DNA of 64,000 nt. Source: Dendrophyllia cribrosa. Taxonomy: Eukaryota > Cnidaria > Anthozoa > Scleractinia > Dendrophylliidae. The DNA lies in assembly GCA_024195265.1 (NCBI GenBank), contig JAJLRJ010000009.1, positions 6,425,924 to 6,489,923 of the forward strand. Direction: 5' to 3'. The notes under the pieces are model-generated. The model was given only the letters and a program-made list of their open reading frames with translations, searched no databases and was not told the origin of the DNA. Positions within the stretch are counted from its first letter, which is position 1, and each line of letters starts with the position of its first letter. Shown piece after piece: positions 1 to 13,700 of the stretch. The position numbers were made by a program, and so were the translations under genes.

Positions 1-1157
1 CTAAGTGTCTGTGTTGTGGAGGTGTCCATCAGGAGTTCAGTTTAACTGTATTTCTAACATATTAGAAATGTTATAGAACTGTTACAATACTACTGAACTG
101 GGACTAAAGCTATGGATTAAGCAGCAACAACAAGAAAGTTGCTTCCTGGTGACCAGCTCACCAGTACTCAATTTTTAGTGGCATTGGTGATCCCAGTTGG
201 TCACAATTTTGGGCCCTAGTGCTTGATCACCATCTTCAGATGATTAAATGCGAAGAGCTAAGAAGCAGAGAGTAGCAGAAATACTGAAGGGGTAAGGGTA
301 GACCACAGGGAGTCCAGGCTGTTGTAAGCCTGAGCTCACTGTGGGTAAACTGTTCACAGTACCCTATTTTCCTCTGTGTTCGTCAAGATTGATCGTTAAA
401 AGTCACAGCATGCTTAAAACTGGGGAGAGTACATGTACAAAAAACTGCTTGGAGGGCTACATGTATCTTCACTTTCACCCTTCCCCTGAGAAGTTTTTAT
501 ACTCCTGAGCTTTTGGCACACCACAACATTCAACATGGCAGCTTAATGAACTCAATAATTCAACTGGAAAAGAACAAAGGGAAAATAGGACTGTGAACAG
601 TCTACACATGTAGGAAAAGGATGGAGAGACGAAGAAGGTCCACTCCCTTCACTTAGGTTTTAATTAAACTTGGGGTGATAAACTGTAAACAGCGTGGCAT
701 CGCCATGACATGTTTAATAATGTTTTTCATTGTAATTTTTGCAGAACAGTATATTTATGGATATGCGGCACTGATCCATGCAGAGGGGTAAAACTCAAAT
801 TTAAAGGATATGAAAAATGTGAGCAGTAAAAGTTGTATTTCTTTGTAATTTGCTGTAGCTGGAAACTTACATGTATCAGGGCTATCAATATTAATAATGG
901 CCGGGGGGGGGGGGGGGGGGGGGGGCAGGGATGCCCCCCTAGCTACATGAACATCATGCGTTCAAGCCCCCATGTACATGTAAATAATCATAAAACAAAA
1001 TATTGTTAATACTAAACCTGGATGGTTGGACACTATGACTAACTGAGCTACTTGAGGACTTGTGGCAAGCCAGATAATTTACTAAGGTCAATATGTGGGA
1101 CACAATCCTGATACTGCTAGTATCAATAATTATTTGTCAATTGCAATGTGTATGGTG
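1..1157. other. non-genic leading segment
   Basis: No gene is recognised here. The stretch holds a poly-G run at about 902-925 and scattered AT-rich sequence. A possible 44-bp exon (741-784, preceded by a TTTTTGCAG acceptor and followed by GGTAAAA) was considered, but its phase does not join to the first confirmed downstream exon at 4722, so it is not called. Confidence 0.5.
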
Positions 1158-2434
1158 ATGAAGAGAAAGAGGTGTCCACCTTACAAGGGTGTCCACCTTA
1201 CAGGGGTGTCCATCTTACAGAGGTGTCCACCTTACAGAGCTGTCCACCTTACAGGGGTGTCCACCTTACAGGGGTGTCCATCTTACAGGGGTGTCCACCT
1301 TACAGGAGTGTCCACCTTACAGGGGTGTCCACCTTACAGGGGTGTCCATCTTACAGGGGTGTCTGTCTTACAGGGGTGTCCATCTTACAGAGGTGTTCAC
1401 CTTACAGGGGTGTCCATCTTACAGAGGTGTCCATCTTACAAGGGTGTCCATCTTACAGAGGTGTCCACCTTACAGGGGTGTTCACCTTACAGGGGTGTCC
1501 ATCTTACAGGGGTGTTCAACTTACAGGGGTGTCCATCTTACAGAGGTGTTCACCTTACAGGGGTGTCCATCTTACAGGGGTGTTCAACTTACAGGGGTGT
1601 CCATCTTACAGAGGTGTCCACCTTACAGGGGTGTCCATCTTACAGGGATGTCTGCCTTACAGGGGTGTCCATCTTACAGGGATGTCCATCTTACAGGGGT
1701 GTCCATCTTACAGGGATGTCCATCTTACAGAAGTGTCCATCTTACAGGGGTGTCCATCTTACAGAGATGTCCACCTTACAGGGGTGTTCACCTTACAGGG
1801 GTGTCCATCTTACAGGGGTGTCCATCTTACAGGGGTGTCCATCTTACAGGGGTGTTCAACTTACAGGGGTGTCCATCTTACAGAGGTGTCCACCTTACAG
1901 GGGTGTCCATCTTACAGGGATGTCCATCTTACAGGAGTGTCCATCTTACAGAGGTGTCCACCTTACAGGGATGTCCATCTTACAGGGGTGTCTGCCTTAC
2001 AGGGGTGTCCATCTTACAGGGATGTCCATCTTACAGGGGTGTCCATCTTACAGGGGTGTCCATCTTACAGAGGTGTCCACCTTACAGGGGTGTCCATCTT
2101 ACAGGAGTGTCTGTCTTACAGGGATGTCTGCCTTACAGGGGTGTCCATCTTACAGGGATGTCCATCTTACAGGGGTGTCCATCTTACAGAGGTGTCCACC
2201 TTACAGGGGTGTCCATCTTACAGGGGTGTCCATCTTACAGGGGTGTTCAACTTACAGGGGTGTCCATCTTACAGAGGTGTCCACCTTACAGGGGTGTCCA
2301 TCTTACAGGGATGTCTGCCTTACATGGGTGTCCATCTTACAGGGATGTCCATCTTACAGGGGTGTCCATCTTACAGGGGTGTCCATCTTACAGAGGTGTC
2401 CACCTTACAGGGGTGTTCACCTTACAGGGGTGTA
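1158..2434 (+). repeat. 17-bp minisatellite, about 75 copies
   Basis: A tandem array with unit close to GGTGTCCATCTTACAGG and period 17. Variants alternate CCA/CCT, TGTCC/TGTTC and AGG/AGA. Because 17 is not divisible by three and the unit has no stop in any forward phase, all three forward frames stay open for about 420-445 codons and encode the same 17-residue repeat in different phases. These are repeat artefacts rather than genes. Each unit also contains a pyrimidine-rich stretch ending in ACAG followed by GGTGT, so it resembles a splice acceptor and donor side by side. Confidence 0.95.
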
Positions 2435-2436
2435 AC

Positions 2437-4587
2437 AAGTGTGACCACTTTTAATTAATTCACATTCTTTCGTGCAATTATCCAATCAAATGAGAGCACT
2501 TTTAATTTATGCGCATTCTTTCGTGCAATAGCCAATTAAGAATTCTGAAGTCAAAGAAGACTGAACCAAAACAACTCAAATGAACAAGCGATGATGCGGG
2601 AAGGTTACGTAAAAAACATCTGTTTCAAGAATGCTTCAGGGCCTTACCTTCAACTATCTTTCAAGTCAAGTTTTCCGTTTCTAACTTTGAAATTCTACGC
2701 TAGACTAAATTTGTAACTCCAAAATGGGAATTGTTGCGGGAAAATCGTGCGCTTTGACATCCGCTCACCGCGATTTTGTTGTGAAGAATTTCATGCCACT
2801 GCTCAGATCAGATGGTCGACGATAAAGCTGAATAAAGTAAGTCCTACAGCCGATATAACGATGTCTTTGCTTATTTCCACATGAAATTTATATTATGGGG
2901 CTTTTGTTTATATTTTACGGCCGTTTATTGAAGTGACATAATTGAGCGTGCTGACAGATGCGGGTCACCGCAACGACTACAAAATTAAATTGTCGCTCAA
3001 AATATAAAGTGTTTTTTCCCTGAACAAAATCCCTAAACGACATACAAACCTTATCTCAGTATACCCAGGCTGGTCGATATTCGGCAAGTCACAGTGGATA
3101 ATTGTTGTGTACAAACCTATTCCAACTCAGCACGAGCGAAATAACAAGTTCAGGTCATTTCCTGCATTTCCCAAAAATCCGATTCTGCTGATTCTACTAA
3201 TTTATTGAAATCGTCAAGTTCGCAGTTTACGGAGGGCTTATAAATTTTGTTTTTAGTCGTGACAGATAGTATTTGTAACTTCCGAACATGAAAAGATATA
3301 TGATCCATGTCCACGTCTGTGAAACCTGGCGAAGTATCAGGTGTGGAGTTGTGTTTGTGGATAGCTTTTTACGATGCGAGATCTGGTCGCAAATGGGCAT
3401 TTTGCAAAAACTTCCTAGCTTGCTGCAACAGCATGGTCCTCAATGAAAGATGAAAAAAGTTTCTTTTTATTTGACGCAGGATTTGTAGAACATTGTTTTC
3501 GAATAGCGAAACACCGAGTGTTATGAATCAGCTCTAAGGGCCTGTTTACATGGAGGGAGGGTGACCTGGGTACCAGGGTCACCCTCCCAGCCGGGCTAAC
3601 ACATAGCTCGCCTTTACATGGGCGGGCTATTAGGGCGGGCTATCATATAGGTGAGCTATCTTTTTTTTTGGCGGGCTCTTAAATTGTTTTGGCGGGCTCA
3701 TGTTTTGGCGGACTTTTTTTATTGCAACGGCACGCTTTATATTAAGCACGACATATTAACAAACATGGAAGCAAGAAGAAAGGCTATAGCGGCGAGTTTG
3801 CCGTTTTTATTGCTTGTTTTCACGGGTAATTTCAAGTCAAAAGACATAGCCCGCCTAGGAGGGTGACCCTGGGGTGACCGTTTACATGCAGAAAAGATAG
3901 CCCGCCTAGGAGGGTTACCCTGGCAAGCAGACAGGGTGACCCGGGTAGGTGGGTGACCCTGTCTATCATGTAAACACTTCAGTGTGTTTTGTAAAGAAAT
4001 GTATGAAAAGTTGGCCCTCCCAGGGTAGCCCGGCTAGGAGGGTGACCCTGCTACCCGGGTCACCCTCCCTCCATGTAAACAGGCCCTAATTCAGTGGTTG
4101 TAACTCCGCCCAGATCGCGCGGCGGTTTCGCGTTACTATACAAAAATTAGCCAAACATACGGAACATAAATAGAGCATAAATACACAATTACCTCAGGAT
4201 AGTTTTGAATTATTATACCAATGATAATTGTAGGAGAAATAAATATTTGCAATTATGTTTTTCTGGCCGTGGAAAATGCGTTCTTACAGCCTATTATAAA
4301 ATTGATACGTCGCCTGGCCGAACATTTACCGTTTACTACAGCAGGTAAGCCGATGTCGATTTGCCAAAATTTGACCTTGAACATTTTGCATTTTGGTGTT
4401 ATTTTCGAGGCCAAAAACGCCAAAGTTCAGCTGGAAAAGCGTCCAAAAATGGTATTCATGAAAGAGCAATTTTGCCTTCGTAACATGTTGCCTTGATTTT
4501 GTTCTTGTGGTTGGCTGTAACTATCTTCGCCTTCTGATTGGATAATCAGCACGAAAGAATGCGAATTAATTAAAAGTGGTCACACTT
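2437..4587. mobile_element. DNA transposon remnant with ~51-bp TIRs
   Basis: Positions 2437-2487 and 4536-4587 are near-perfect inverted repeats (left end begins AAGTGTGACCACTTTTAATT). Part of the left TIR recurs just inside at about 2493-2540. No transposase is visible between the ends. The minisatellite abuts the left TIR, and the sequence just outside the right TIR (CACTGTAAG near 4597) resembles one inverted minisatellite unit, so the array may be an amplified terminal motif of this element. A Harbinger-type MITE is inserted inside. Confidence 0.65.
3538..4086. mobile_element. PIF/Harbinger-type MITE, TAA target duplication
   Basis: The ends are GGGCCTGTTTACATGGAGGG and its inverse complement, with inverted similarity extending about 60 bp inward. 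It is flanked by TAA at 3535-3537 and 4087-4089, the 3-bp TWA target typical of PIF/Harbinger, whose TIRs also often start GGGSCTGTTT. The interior is made of short GGCGGGCT and AGGGTGACCC repeats. The short ORF at 3651-3866 lies in these repeats and is not called a gene. Confidence 0.8.
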
Positions 4588-4721
4588 TTGGGCGCCGCAC
4601 TGTAAGCGAGTTTACTGTATTCAGTTGATTCTCAAATATGTGGAACTTCAAAGTATGTACAGTACAGTGTGTATTGGACTGAAAAAAATATTCTAAATAC
4701 AGTGTGACTAATAACTTTTAG

Positions 4722-7700
4722 GTGAATGGGAGTACAGAGAAGCGCATCAGGATGAGGAAACTCATATGCCGATTGAAAGAATTGGAACTAAAAATTCCAG
4801 AAAGGACATGTTCAGAGCTGAGCTGAGACTCATTGAATATCCTGGTAAAGTTCTAAAAGTTAGTGTTAAATGTGTAATAGAGCAGTTTTCAATTGAGTGT
4901 TATAAAACCAAAACCAAAGTAATTACTCTGACCAATCACAGCAGTCATAAACAATCCAATGAACCAATCAGAGCTCGAAGCAATTACATGTTGGTGGCGC
5001 CAAGCGCCGGAAAACGCGTACGAGCAAGTCACGATTGGTTTTGGTTTTAATTCTGATTGGTCAAGAAAGTGGCGCAAGATTTTTTAGCCAATCACAAAGC
5101 GTAGCAATGCAAAACCAAAGCAATTAATATGTAATTACTTTTGACACTCAATTGAAAACTGCTCTGACTACTATTATTTACTTGTACTCATGAAATACAA
5201 TAAAATTACTTATGATCACAATCATAAGTCTGTCACAACCAGTTTTCTCTCTTGAACTCATCTAGGCAATATAATGATCAACACCTGTTCAACTCTTTCA
5301 CTCCCAAGAGTGCCAAATATCAAAATTCGAGAAAAATCCCAAATTTCATTTTTTTTAATATTGAAAAACAAATGCTACCATGCAAAAGTACTGCTGAAAA
5401 GGTTTCATATGAATGGTCACACCATAGGATTTCATTGACAGACTCAAAAGTTAGAACAAATGGTACCATGCAAAAGTACTGCTGAAGAGGTTTCATTTGA
5501 ATGGTCACACCATAGGATTTCATCCATCAGACTCAAAAGTTAGAACAAATGGTACCATGCAAAAGTACTGCTGAAGAGGTTTCATTTGAATGGTCACACC
5601 ATAGGATTTCATCAACAGACTCAAAAGTTAGAACAAATGGTACCATGCAAAAGTACTGCTGAAGAGGTTTCATATGAATGGTCACACCATAGAATGGACT
5701 AGCATCCCATCCAGGGGGGAGTAGTTATACTCTCAGTTGCTTCATGCTATGGAAGCTGGGTTAAGCTCTGGCACATTAAGCTTGTGAAGACTTTTCCTTT
5801 CTTTTTTTTAAATGGATTTTACATGTAGGCCAAAACGATTTCAACGACTGTACATGTATATGTACAAACCTGGTCAAAATGTTTAGGGACACTCCACCTA
5901 GTCCACCATTTTGTACATGTAACCAGTTTCAAAACAACTTAAAACTTGTGGGGGGGGGGGGGGGGGGGGGGGAGGGGGTAAGGATTTACTCCCCATTGTA
6001 TTAACCACGGTGATTTGTAATACCCTTGTACTGTAGTTTAGTTTTTATTTTATTTTGTTCCAGATTTATTACCATAATCCTAAGAAAAGAAAAGTAAAAA
6101 TCAAACCAGTTTGAAATCATGTTAACCTAAAATTATTTTTGACTACAACATTTTATTTTCAATACAAAATTTAGCGAAAATAATAAACGACGTTTTGACA
6201 TCTTCGGAATGTCATTGTCAAGTAAAATGTGTAGGTTAGTTATCTTGCATTATTTATTTTAGTTATCTTATTTCTTTATTGACATGCACATGACACATTC
6301 ATGTTGTGATTAATTTTTTGTGGTATTAAAAGTTTGCTAAACATTCAGATAACACAGCCAGGTTTGTTTTTTTCAGATGGAATACCAATGGGTTGCTATG
6401 CTTATCCATTCCATTACACTCTGCAACAAGGTTTGCCAGGTGAGGTCATTTGAAAGATGCTGTTGGCTTTACCGTTTGCATGAATCGTTGTCTGGTAATT
6501 GATGGTGTCTCTCTTTCTTGACAGGATCATTTGAAGCCAATGGAAACCAGGCAAATGGAGACAAGTGGAAAGCAAAGATCGCTTACAAAGTTATAGCTGA
6601 AGTTGATAGGCCTGGATCAGGAGAGGTTCTAAAGGTCAGACTGTTGTCTTCAAAATCAATCAATTAATTGATCAATCAAAATGTGTCAGAGGAGGCGCTG
6701 CGGTCTTGTGGCCAGCACATCAGACTTTCAACCTGAAGGTCGGTGGTTCGAGCCTGGTCTCTGTCGTCGTGTTGTTTCCTTAGACAAGAAACTTTGCTCC
6801 ATGTTGTCTCTCTCTACCCACTCAGGTGTATAAATGTATAACTGCAGCATAGTGCATAATGCATAGTGTATAATGCTGAGGGGTAACTTTGCGATGGACT
6901 AGCATCCCATCCAAGGGAGAGTACTCTCAGTCCCTTCATGCTACTAAAAGAAACCTGGCTGAGCTGCAGCAGTTGTGAGCCATCAGGCTTATGAAGACTT
7001 TCCAAGATCAGTCATTAATCAAACAATCAGTCAATCAATCAACCAACTGATAAATTGACTGAGTCACAGACTGATAGACTGATTGATCTATCGATGAACT
7101 GGTCAGTCAGTCAATTCAGTATTAATACAAATTTAGTATTTTATCAACTGAGTAAAAAAGATTAAAAAAGCTGACATTTTGAGCGCTAGCCCTTGGTCAG
7201 AGTGAATCAGGAAAATGGGGCTTATGTGTAGTTATATTCAATGGTGGAGCTTAATACTATATGTGGAAACATGGTAATGCAAAAAACAATAACAGATTAT
7301 TTAGTTGAATGAAAAGCATTTGTTGGTTCCATGGGGATTTTAACCCATTGACACCTGAACCGCCCGTAACCGCCCGTACAAGACTCCACTGCTTTAAAAA
7401 ATTGTAACTTTCTCAATCGTGCGAACATTGCCTTAACTAGCAGTTGTCAGCATTGACTAGAAAGTCTTTCAAATTGAGATACCCAATAAACACAAAAAAG
7501 TCAGCGATTTTTGCAGAATATCAGCGTTTGAATTTGGACAATAACAAAAATTACCGTTTTTAACGTCATAGAAAAACAACAAAAATCACGTTTTTGCCTT
7601 TAGTTTTTTTTATTCAAATCATCGTGGCAAACCCAAAAGTCAACATTTACAGCAAAATTCAGTCCTAGTCCTAGCTTAGCAGTGAATTTTTTTGCTCTTA

Positions 7701-10700
7701 TTCGTTGCTCGGGCCTAGCTACAGCTTCTTATACTAGTGCATACTCACCTTGCCTCGATTTTCAACATCACCACCGCACTGCATGCTGGGAAAAAGCCAA
7801 ACATTTTGACAGCGTTCCATTCTTTCCCCACACATTTCATATTTATACTAAGTCCACAGCCACTCCGACCCACCGCCGAAATTTCACGCTTGTTGTATTC
7901 TCCTGTGGTCGCAACTTCCAAAATATGCCGCGGTAGGTCGAGAAATTCATCCAGAGTCGAGTCCCAAAGCCACTTCGCTTCCAGGCGGCCATTTTTCCAG
8001 TTCAACGAGCAATGAGCCAAATTCGTAAACGAAGTACAACACCTAACTCGCTTCATTGAAAAGTGGACTCAGAACTACCTCCAAGCTTAATGATGCTCAC
8101 CAGGCAGCTACTAAAGATGAAAAATGGCTGTGAACTTACCAAAAATCGTAGATAATTCATATTGGACCCTTTATTGCAAGTCAACCAAGCAAAATGAGAT
8201 CGTCACAATGACGTTTCCAGTAAACTCCAGCCTTCAGTGTTTTAGAACAGCAGCACTTTCAATGGTAACTCCAAATATGAAGTCACGAAATCCTATGGGG
8301 CGTGTGTATGCAGAAAATCACTCAAAAACGTAAAAATCCTCAGGTGTGAATGGGTTAATGAAGAAAAATAAAGGTCACGTGACCAGGGCTTTTGACACCC
8401 CCCGGCGAAAGTTAGGGTTAGGGATAGTTCAAATCCAGGGTTAGTGTTAAGATTCTAGGGTTAGAACAATTTCTAGGGTAAGGTGTAATTTGGCTCAGGG
8501 CCAGGCCTAACTTAGGGTTAGGTCCCAGGTTTGGGGTTGGCCAGGTCACGTGATAAGCAATAGTATCAAACTTGATCACCCAAGATGAACTGACCCTCGA
8601 CTACTGACTGTCACCAGCTGTTCTAACTCCACCTCTTATGTCTAGTTTTGAAAATCACCACCCCTTGAAGTTGGCTTTCATGCAACTTTCACCTTTGCAC
8701 TAAATATTGGCCAGCAACTAGTACCTTCCCCCCCAGATCTTGATGCATATGCCTGTTTTCAAATTAAATAGTGATGACATGTTCCTAGTCTTAAGGGTTT
8801 TTTGTTTGACTGGTTTAAGAGCCAAAACTATCAACTGTAAGAAAAATAAATTTTTTGATTAACCCATTGACACCTGAACCGCCCGTAACCGCCCGTACAA
8901 GACTCCACTGCTTTAAAAAATTGTAACTTTCTCAATCGTGCGAACATTGCCTTAACTAGCAGTTGTCAGCATTGACTAGAAAGTCTTTCAAATTGAGATA
9001 CCCAATAAACACAAAAAAGTCAGCGATTTTTGCAGAATATCAGCGTTTGAATTTGGACAATAACAAAAATTACCGTTTTTAACGTCATAGAAAAACAACA
9101 AAAATCACGTTTTTGCCTTTAGTTTTTTTTATTCAAATCATCGTGGCAAACCCAAAAGTCAACATTTACAGCAAAATTCAGTCCTAGTCCTAGCTTAGCA
9201 GTGAATTTTTTTGCTCTTATTCGTTGCTCGGGCCTAGCTACAGCTTCTTATACTAGTGCATACTCACCTTGCCTCGATTTTCAACATCACCACCACACTG
9301 CATGCTGGGAAAAAGCCAAACATTTTGACAGCATTCCATTCTTTCCCCACACATTTCATATTTATACTAAGTCCACAGCCACTCCGACCCACCGCCGAAA
9401 TTTCGCGCTTGTTGTATTCTCCTGTGGTCGCAACTTCCAAAATATGCCGCGGTAGGTCGAGAAATTCATCCAGAGTCGAGTCCCAAAGCCACTTCGCTTC
9501 CAGGCGGCCATTTTTCCAGTTCAACGAGCAACGAGCCAAATTCGTAAACGAAGTACAACACCTAACTCGCTTCATTGAGAAGTGGACTCAGAACTACCTC
9601 CAAGCTTAATGATGCTCACCAGGCAGCTACTAAAGATGAAAAATGGCTGTGAACTTACCAAAAATCGTAGATAATTCATATTGGACCCTTTATTGCAAGT
9701 CAACCAAGCAAAATGAGATCGTCACAATGACGTTTCCAGTAAACTCCAGCCTTCAGTGTTTTAGAACAGCAGCACTTTCAATGGTAACTCCAAATATGAA
9801 GTCACGAAATCCTATGGGGCGTGTGTATGCAGAAAATCACTCAAAAACGTAAAAATCCTCAGGTGTGAATGGGTTAAGGGTACAGATTTGGAAGATGGAT
9901 TTTCGCTCTCTATGCAGCAGCCTGTTGTTTGTAACTTGTTTTAAGGCATGACAAGTCAATAACTTATACATGTATGTACAACTAACAAACCAATGAGGCC
10001 TTGTTGTCTAATTATAACATTGAATTGAGATCAATCAATCTGTCAGTTGAGTTAATCAACCACAAAAATACATCAAATATCAAAAAAAAATTCCAAAATC
10101 AGCCAAAGTAGGTGTGAAAATACAGTAGAATTTAGTTTTATCGACTGAGTCGATAAGGTAAATTGACCACCGTAAAAAGATTCAAGTAGCTGACGTTTTA
10201 AGCGCTAGTCCTTCGTCGGAGGGCTAGCGGAGGGCTAGCGGAGGGCTATCGCTCGAAACGTCAGCTACTTGAATCTTTTTACGGTGGTCAATTTACCTTA
10301 TCGACTCAGTCGATAAAACTAAATTCTTGTGTTTCATCCCCCCACCGACGCAGCACCACAGTTTCTCTAGAAACTAACCCCATTCATTTGAAAATACAGT
10401 ACTTTACTTACAGTATAATAAGCACTTTCCTTTGTATCCGGGAGATTTTGTGACCCATACAGGAGACTGTATACAGGAGACTCTCAGATAATCTGGGAGA
10501 GTTGACATAGATGCATCCTGTCAGTCAATCAGCAGATAATTGACCTGCCAATCAATCTGAAATCATTCAATCACCAACATGTTTATTTTAATGTGGGCTT
10601 TTTGTCTTTCTTAAAATTGTATGTATTTTTTCAGGCTTCTCAAGTCATCACAGTGAATGAAAACCTTCCCTTGACTTCAGTTGAACCTGAGATCATGACT

Positions 10701-13700
10701 GACCGCAGAACTGTCAAGATTTGTTGCTGCATACCAAAAGGAGATGTTTTGCTAAATGCCTGGTAAGTGGTGAAAACCAGACATCTAAATGAAATGGTAC
10801 CGTTGTGGTTTAATAAAATTTAAAAAAGAATAGATTTAAGGCTGGCATGTGTCAGTGTTTTTTATCGCTGTTTTTTTTTTCCATCTTATGAGCCTTGCGC
10901 TGGTTAACCACTTTCAAAATTGAATTTTTAGAACAGTAATTTAACAGACCTAAAACATTTGGGTGGCAGCGTGTAATGATTAAGTAATGGTCCTAGTAAG
11001 AACTAGGCAACCCAATGGCAAGGAATGCAGAAAGGTGTTAATAATATTATTGTGATATTGTTGAAACCGTCCACCTCATTGGCTAAAACATGAAAATCTA
11101 CTATCACTTCATCAGGTAGCGCATTTATTTCTCTATAGTTTACTTATTGATTCCCTTTTAGTGAAAACTATTCTGAGTTTTAATGCAGCAAAATTTCTGT
11201 GTGGGAAACATGGAAAATTAGAAGCCTTTCTTGGCCATTGTTTTGGAGTCTCATGATTGGATAAAATCTTGTAACACAAAATAAAGGATTGCCTAGTTCT
11301 TACACGCATTGTTACTTAAGCTACATAACAAATGAGGTATATGATAAGTGAATCATATTTGTGAACTGCGGATTGAGAATGTAAAGTGAAGAAATGATCC
11401 TCTCAGTTGTGTTTGCAATTTAAGCAATTGCAAAGAAGCCTGAAAAAAATTTAGGGAAATGCATGTATACTATAAAATACAATAATATTATTATCTGGCT
11501 CAGAACTCATATACGAGGTTTCAGATTTCTGAAAGAGTAGGCAAAAAGAATGCAATCGCTGTCACAATTAAACTTTGATTGTAAAGGTGCCTTTTTATGA
11601 AAGTTAAAAATTTTCAATATTGGTCTCATGACCTTACAAGAAGCACTTTTGTCTAGCTCAATAATCCAGTAGCAACTGCAAAATTTATTATCCAACAGCA
11701 TGGCCAAGTTAAAACTCATAGACACAAAAGGTCTGTTTTCAGTTCATTTGTCATAAATTGAAGTTTTTCTGCTTGTGTCACTAAAATTGATTATAGTTGA
11801 ATTTCCCTTCAAAATGTCACTTCTTCTTCCTCTAGGTGTTTTATAATCATTTCGTGTTTGACATCACATACAAAACATTAACATGGTAAACTCTTAACCT
11901 TTGTTGTCTATAATCCATAGCAGATGTAAAATAAATGTAAATGTGCATTTGACAAGCAAGCAAAATACCGGTACACATTTTACAATCCTACCAATTCCTC
12001 TTCTCCTTTTTATTCAACTATCTCTACACTAATCCAATTCATTCATGAGCTGGCTCACAGTGATTGTGTCGCTTCACATATACAACCTTTTAGTCAATTC
12101 ACCTAAACTCTTATCTCAAAAACACTTGAAACAGAATTTTCTAGAACTTTCTAGAACAGGCATCAAAAACCTATGGAGAATAAAAGTCATTATAAATTGG
12201 GCAGACTTGGCATTCTGCCCGATTAATTAAATACAGTAGACCCTCTGGTAGGCGACCACCCTCTGTGCAAGAAAAAGACATAGTGGTCTTCTATGGGAGG
12301 TGGTCTCTCATGGAAGGTACTCCACGGGAAGCCCAAATTTAAGTAATGTTTAATCTAACTTTCATGGTAATCCCAACACAATCAATAAAACAACTGATTT
12401 CTAAAACTACTCAGTCACTGTGATAAACAGGTAAATATGTTTTTGCGGAGATCGACTCACAAAATCTCGTGTACTCTTCTTGTGGGGAGCAGGATTGGTG
12501 TAGTGGTGAGAGCACTCGCCTCCCACCAATGTGGCCCGGGTTCGATCCTCGGACCCGGCGTCATATGTGGGTTGAGTTTGTTGTTGGTTCTCTCCTTGCT
12601 CCGAGAGGTTTTTCTCCAGGTACTCCGGTTTTCCCCTCTCCTTAAAAACCAACATTCTAAATTTCAATTCGATCTGGATAGAGGACCTGCATGAAAACCA
12701 GCTGTGGCTGATGTGGCTTTCCTCTCTAAAATATAGTTATTTATTTATTTATAAATGATGACTCGTACTTCAGTGTTCAATGTTCAACAGTTGAAGGCTT
12801 GAAAAACGATCAATTGTGGACTGTTTCGCTGACTTAAGCTGAGCATCCAACAGTTTCTCCCGTACTTGGAAGACTGCAGACGACAGTCCCTCCATTTCAT
12901 GCCAGTCAGCAAATTGTGACAACTGATTGGCAAGTTGTGCAGCTTCTTGGATACAGTTTAAAATGATTTTTTTGTGAAGACTTAGACAAAGGATGCGGAG
13001 CTTCTCAATAAACGTTGTATACCAGCTGATATCCTTCCAAAAGCCCTGTTTATCATTTAAGCATTCATGTTTATTAGATAGTGAAAATAAACCTTTGTTT
13101 ACTGTCTTTTGTCCAACATATTGCGTGATCTCAGAGGTGGTCACTCATGAGAGGTAAAATTACAAAGAAATTCCCAGTTCGTATTCTCAAAAAGTGGTCG
13201 CGGTCTCCTACGAGAGGTGGACTCCTGCGAGAGGTTACAAATAATTTTATAGTGATTTGACTGAGAGACAAAACGGTGCTTTGAGAAGTGGTCGCTCATG
13301 AGAGGTGGTCTCCTACGAGAGACCTGTTACAAATATAGTGATTTGACCGAGAGACAGTGAGAGGTGGTCTCTCATGGAGGTTCGACTGTAATATATTGTA
13401 AGCTATAATATTTATTTTTGTTTTCTTTAAATCTAGGCTGGACAAAAAAGTATACACATCTGGGGAATCAGCCTCACTTCATGTTGATGTTAAGAACAAC
13501 TCCAATGTAGATATTGATTCCTTCATTGTCAAGGTACAGAGTCCTCATTCTAGCATTTCGAACATACCAGTATTAATTAAATAAATGAGTTAACTGCAGT
13601 CAGTAAAGGATTATAACTTCTGAATCATTAGTTTTGCAACAGGTCAGTACAGTTTTTCCCAATTACCCTGACAAGTTATTGAGATGCCGTGGTGTAGTGG

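Noticed and set aside
741..784. Upstream exon of the arrestin-domain gene
   Set aside because: Splice-site-like borders exist, but no frame leaves the one-nucleotide phase required by the exon at 4722.
1158..2434. CRISPR-like array
   Set aside because: Units are contiguous with no unique spacers, and the sequence is eukaryotic. The 46-bp array at 51.8-52.2 kb fails for the same reason.
1095..2458. Three overlapping ORFs of 421-446 codons
   Set aside because: They are the three phases of one 17-bp tandem repeat without stops; no start context, no domain.
8400..8540. Interstitial telomere (TTAGGG array)
   Set aside because: Only scattered GGGTTAGG blocks within an irregular sequence with inverted ends; not a regular tandem array.
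7745..9575. Two 103-codon minus-strand ORFs as a conserved gene pair
   Set aside because: They lie in two copies of one piggyBac-type MITE; conservation reflects recent copying. No domain was recognised.
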